From assembly GCA_900551655.1 (NCBI GenBank), contig URWM01000008.1:1-16676 (forward strand): a stretch of DNA of 16,676 bases, read 5' to 3'. The notes under the pieces are model-generated. The model was not told the DNA's origin. It saw only the letters and a program-made list of their open reading frames with translations, and searched no databases. The stretch is from an uncultured Collinsella sp. GTDB taxonomy: Bacteria; Actinomycetota; Coriobacteriia; Coriobacteriales; Coriobacteriaceae. Below are positions 14,501 to 16,676 of this stretch, piece after piece. The first letter of the stretch is position 1; each line of letters opens with the position of its first letter. The translations under genes and the position numbers were made by a program.

Positions 14501-16280
14501 CCTGCCCGGCAAGAAGGTCTACCCCTGGATCGCCGAGGTCCGTCAGTCCACGCCCGGCATCGGCCTGATCTCGCCTCCGCCGCACCACGACATCTACTCC
14601 ATCGAGGACCTGGCGGAGCTTATCTTCGATCTTAAGAACGCCAACCCCGGCGCACGCGTGTCGGTCAAGCTGGTCAGCGAGGCCGGCGTCGGCACCATCG
14701 CCACCGGTGTGGCCAAGGGTGCCGCCGACAAGATCTTGATCAGCGGCCACAACGGCGGCTCCGGTGCTGCGGCGCGCGATTCGATCTGGCACGCCGGTCT
14801 GCCGCTGGAGCTTGGCCTTGCCGAGGCTCAACAGACGTTGCTGCAAAACGGCCTGCGCTCGCGCGTGGTACTCGAGGCCGACGGCAAGCTCATGGACGGC
14901 ACCGACGTCGCCGTCGCCTGCCTGCTGGGTGCCGAGGAGTTTGGCTTTGCGACCATGCCGCTCATCTCGATGGGCTGCCTTATGCAGCGTGACTGCCAGC
15001 AGGATACCTGCCCGGCCGGCATCGCCACGCAAAACTGCCGCCTGCGTCGCGGTTTCCGCGGCAAGCCCGAGCACGTTGAGCACTTTATGCTCTTTGTTGC
15101 CGAGCAGCTGCGCGAGGTTATGGCGAGCCTGGGCTTCCGCACCGTCGACGAGATGGTCGGCCATCCCGAGTGCCTGCGCCAGATCGAGGTCCCGGGCAAC
15201 CGCAAGGCCAACCTGCTCGATCTGTCGCCCGTGCTGGCAAGCGCGACCTGTGAGTTTGGTGCCCACATCCCGGGCGCCGACGGCCGTCACTTCCTGCCCC
15301 AGATGGCTGCGGACAGCGAGCTCGATAAGACGCTCGACTCCACGTTGTTTGTGCCCTATACGGCCGATGCCCGTGCGCACCTGCGTCCGATTCGCTTCCG
15401 CGCCGATATCGCCAACGTCAACCGCTGCGTGGGCACCATCTTGGGCAACGCGGTGACCAAGGCGCATCCCGAGGGCCTGCCCGCCGGCTCCATTACCATC
15501 GATTGCGATGGCTCGGCCGGTCAGAGCTTTGGCGCCTTTCTGCCGCGCGGCATTACGCTCAACGTGTGCGGCGACGCCAACGACTACTTTGGCAAGGGCC
15601 TTTCGGGCGGCGAGGTGTCGGTGCGCCCCAACCCGCATGCGACCTACAAGTTCGACGAGAACATCATCGTGGGCAACGTTGCGTTCTTTGGCGCTACGAG
15701 TGGCCGCGGCTTCATTAACGGCCTGGCCGGCCAGCGCTTTGGCGTACGCAACTCCGGTGCCACGGTGGTGGTCGAGGGCTGCGGCAACCATGGCTGCGAG
15801 TACATGACGGGCGGTCTGGCGCTCATCCTGGGCGAGGTCGGGCAGAACTTCGCCGCCGGCATGACGGGCGGCGTGGCTTACGTCTTTGACCAGTACGGCA
15901 CGCTCGATGCCCGTGTGAACCACGAGAGCGTTGAGCTCAAGGCCCCGACGGCCGGCGAGCTGGCGCAGATTCGCGAGCTCATCCAGGAGCACGTGGACGC
16001 GACGCAGAGCCCGCGCGGCATCAAGCTGCTCTACAGCTTTGAGACGATGAGCAAGCACTTTGTGAAGGTCATTCCGACCGAGTACGAGCGCGTGCTGGCG
16101 ATTGTCACCGCGGGCGAGGCTGCCGGCAAGACGCATGCGCAGGCAGAGGAGCTGGCGTTTGACATCGTGACCGGTCGCGCGAGTGTCGAGGATGTCGCTC
16201 GCTTTGATGTCGCGGGCGGTGCTGCGGGCGCTGTGTCCGTGGCTGCCAGCTCTGTTGCTTCGACCAAGAAGGAGGCGTAA
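11583..16280 (+). CDS. gltB: Glutamate synthase (NADPH) large subunit
   Basis: GltB takes the amide nitrogen of glutamine and joins it to 2-oxoglutarate to make two glutamates, the GOGAT half of ammonia assimilation. The chain has 1565 residues, a little longer than typical (about 1500). ATG 11583 follows GGGGAGG (11570-11576) by 6 nt. The class II glutaminase domain begins at C21 (D-H-D-A-C-G-I-G), so a 20-residue propeptide must be removed to free the nucleophilic cysteine. The central and FMN-binding synthase domains follow. C1132, C1138 and C1143 ([15 protein letters not shown]) bind the 3Fe-4S cluster. The C-terminal beta-helix domain is rich in G-x-x-G repeats, for example [20 protein letters not shown]. 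The last 40 or so residues are an Ala/Val-rich tail. gltD starts 5 nt after the stop. No frameshift or missing key residue is seen. Confidence 0.98.
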   Translation: MQADSAQQQGLYRPEFDHDACGIGALADINGERHHQILDDALSILVNLEHRGGTGLEKNTGDGAGILFQVPHHFFRKEAQKCGQILPAEGDYGVAMLFFPQDDKGVEDARRVFEEGCAEADVPLLFWREVPVDPHDLGETARACMPTILQAFLGRPDDTPAGDAFERRLYVCRRTIEKKADAEFALRDKIFYVCSMSSRTIVYKGMLVATQMRRFFIDLNDAAVKTAVALVHSRYSTNTTPSWERAHPNRFIIHNGEINTLKGNVNWIRAREPNLYSPVLQHDLERVMPIINREGSDSAILDNVLEFLVMNGRPLTRAASMLLPEPWDHNDNLSEERRAYDAYQSMLMEPWDGPAAIAFADGRTLGAALDRNGLRPARYYVTRDGRFMLASEVGTIEVSPENILTSGCLGPGQMLEVDFARGRVIYNDELRARYAKEKPYRDWIAEETLTVDALDKPVAPTPAEDTEVPTAVRMAKLGYHWDDVDEVVRPMAQQGKAPLASMGIDAPLACLSKKTRSFFDYFYQLFAQVTNPPIDALREHMVTSTTLYLGNHGNLLEDSRTACQLVRLERPLLSEEEFDRICAIDRVGFKTRRFRAVYRRDAGEGALQAALKQLAEDVEAAVRDGVNIVVLSDRAAAGEVPVPSLLAVGCVHNHLIRAGVRTFADIVVECGDAVSPHDFAALVGYSASGIYPYNAHACIRDLAAHGDLDVTAEQGIDNYNKAATAGIVSIMSKMGISTVQSYHSAQIFEAVGFTPEFVNAYFAGTVSRVGGMGVEDVEREQNERYDAALAILKSLAPHQLPTLGLTKWRPLGGEDHLIDPQTVYLLQTACCEDSYDTFKEYSARLHRTGRAVRLRDLLDFDASGRTPVALDEVEPALNIVRRFNTGAMSYGSISKEAHECMAIAMNRLHGRSNSGEGGEDPRRETPLANGDSKNSAIKQVASARFGVTSRYLCSAFEIQIKMAQGAKPGEGGHLPGKKVYPWIAEVRQSTPGIGLISPPPHHDIYSIEDLAELIFDLKNANPGARVSVKLVSEAGVGTIATGVAKGAADKILISGHNGGSGAAARDSIWHAGLPLELGLAEAQQTLLQNGLRSRVVLEADGKLMDGTDVAVACLLGAEEFGFATMPLISMGCLMQRDCQQDTCPAGIATQNCRLRRGFRGKPEHVEHFMLFVAEQLREVMASLGFRTVDEMVGHPECLRQIEVPGNRKANLLDLSPVLASATCEFGAHIPGADGRHFLPQMAADSELDKTLDSTLFVPYTADARAHLRPIRFRADIANVNRCVGTILGNAVTKAHPEGLPAGSITIDCDGSAGQSFGAFLPRGITLNVCGDANDYFGKGLSGGEVSVRPNPHATYKFDENIIVGNVAFFGATSGRGFINGLAGQRFGVRNSGATVVVEGCGNHGCEYMTGGLALILGEVGQNFAAGMTGGVAYVFDQYGTLDARVNHESVELKAPTAGELAQIRELIQEHVDATQSPRGIKLLYSFETMSKHFVKVIPTEYERVLAIVTAGEAAGKTHAQAEELAFDIVTGRASVEDVARFDVAGGAAGAVSVAASSVASTKKEA

Positions 16281-16285
16281 GTGCC

Positions 16286-16676
16286 ATGGGTAAGCCCGGT
16301 GCTTTTCTTGATATCGATCGCGTGACCCACGAGCTCCGCCCCGTGGAGGAGCGCAGCCATGATTTTGATCCGTTGTATGTGGAGCTCGATGACGATGCAC
16401 GTCGCGCCCAGGCGAGCCGCTGCATGATGTGCGGTGTGGCGTTTTGCCAGATGGGCGCGAGCTTTGGCAAGGCGCGCCCGAGCGGCTGCCCGCTGCACAA
16501 CCTGATTCCCGAGTGGAATGAGCTGGTGTATCGCGGCCGCTGGGACGAGGCTGCCGAGCGTCTGTCGCTCACCTCGCCCATGCCCGAGTTCACGAGCCGT
16601 GTGTGCCCGGCGCTGTGCGAGGCCGCGTGCAACCTGGGCTCGGTCGACGGCCAGCCCACGACGATTCACGATAACG
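16286..16676 (+). CDS. gltD: Glutamate synthase small subunit, 5' part only
   Basis: GltD supplies electrons from NADPH through FAD and 4Fe-4S clusters to GltB. Only 130 codons are present; the gene runs off the window end. ATG 16286 is the start, 5 nt after the gltB stop, with AAGGAGG (16269-16275) inside the end of gltB, so the two are one operon. The N-terminal cluster domain is clear: C46-M-M-C49-G-V-A-F-C54, then G-C68[10 protein letters not shown], and R-V-C107-P-A-L-C111-E-A-A-C115-N. These are the cysteines that hold the two 4Fe-4S centres in this family and in the related dihydropyrimidine dehydrogenase N-terminus. The FAD and NADPH domains lie beyond the window. Confidence 0.96.
   Translation, partial: MGKPGAFLDIDRVTHELRPVEERSHDFDPLYVELDDDARRAQASRCMMCGVAFCQMGASFGKARPSGCPLHNLIPEWNELVYRGRWDEAAERLSLTSPMPEFTSRVCPALCEAACNLGSVDGQPTTIHDN

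Noticed and set aside
11544..16400. Uninterrupted 1618-codon open frame antisense to gltB
   Set aside because: It is codon-aligned with gltB; it stays open because gltB uses no TTA, CTA or TCA codons, a result of strong G/C-ending codon preference. The translation is low-complexity and Arg/His/Gln-rich, unlike any protein family, and gltB itself is unmistakable.

Overview
The window looks like the end of a contig from a high-GC Gram-positive gut bacterium of the class Coriobacteriia, most like Collinsella. I infer this from codon use dominated by G/C third positions, the protein flavour of GltB, SmpB and the MurNAc genes, and the family-specific intergenic palindromes; no marker gene fixes the species. 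The first 43 bases are not genome: they are a leftover Illumina Nextera i5 index and transposase adapter.

Layout. 177-752 is a VanZ-like membrane protein. 957-5393 is an N-acetylmuramic acid (MurNAc) catabolic cluster: RpiR/MurR regulator, MurQ etherase, MurP PTS permease, a strong terminator, then the 6-phospho-N-acetylmuramidase MupG. Together they import MurNAc or MurNAc-GlcNAc as the 6-phosphate, split the disaccharide, and turn MurNAc-6P into GlcNAc-6P plus D-lactate. 5486-5845 is a small ArsC/Spx-fold protein, converging on a 136-residue unknown on the minus strand (6066-6476); between them lie three 62-bp tandem palindromic repeats. 6680-6958 is a compact tRNA-Gln(CTG)/tRNA-Glu(CTC) unit with its own promoter and terminator. 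7015-8392 holds a TPR-like protein overlapping smpB (trans-translation). 8600-9336 holds a flavin-reductase-type flavoprotein and a separate short rubredoxin, which together resemble a split high-molecular-weight rubredoxin. 9804-11060 (minus) is the Mn2+ transporter MntH. 11583-16676 is glutamate synthase: complete gltB, then the first 130 codons of gltD, cut by the window end.

The most unusual content is intergenic. Two arrays flank mntH (9482-9775 and 11182-11403). They contain 14 copies of a 15-nt half-site (TCTCRATCTGTAACA) in strictly alternating orientation, spaced 40 bp apart (39 once), which makes seven palindromes each with a 25-nt loop. Arm substitutions are partly compensated on the opposite arm, so the pairing itself seems to be kept. 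Two other palindrome families with the same architecture but unrelated sequence occur at 5851-6024 and 8405-8471. I do not recognise these as a named element class; they are the best candidate for something undescribed here.
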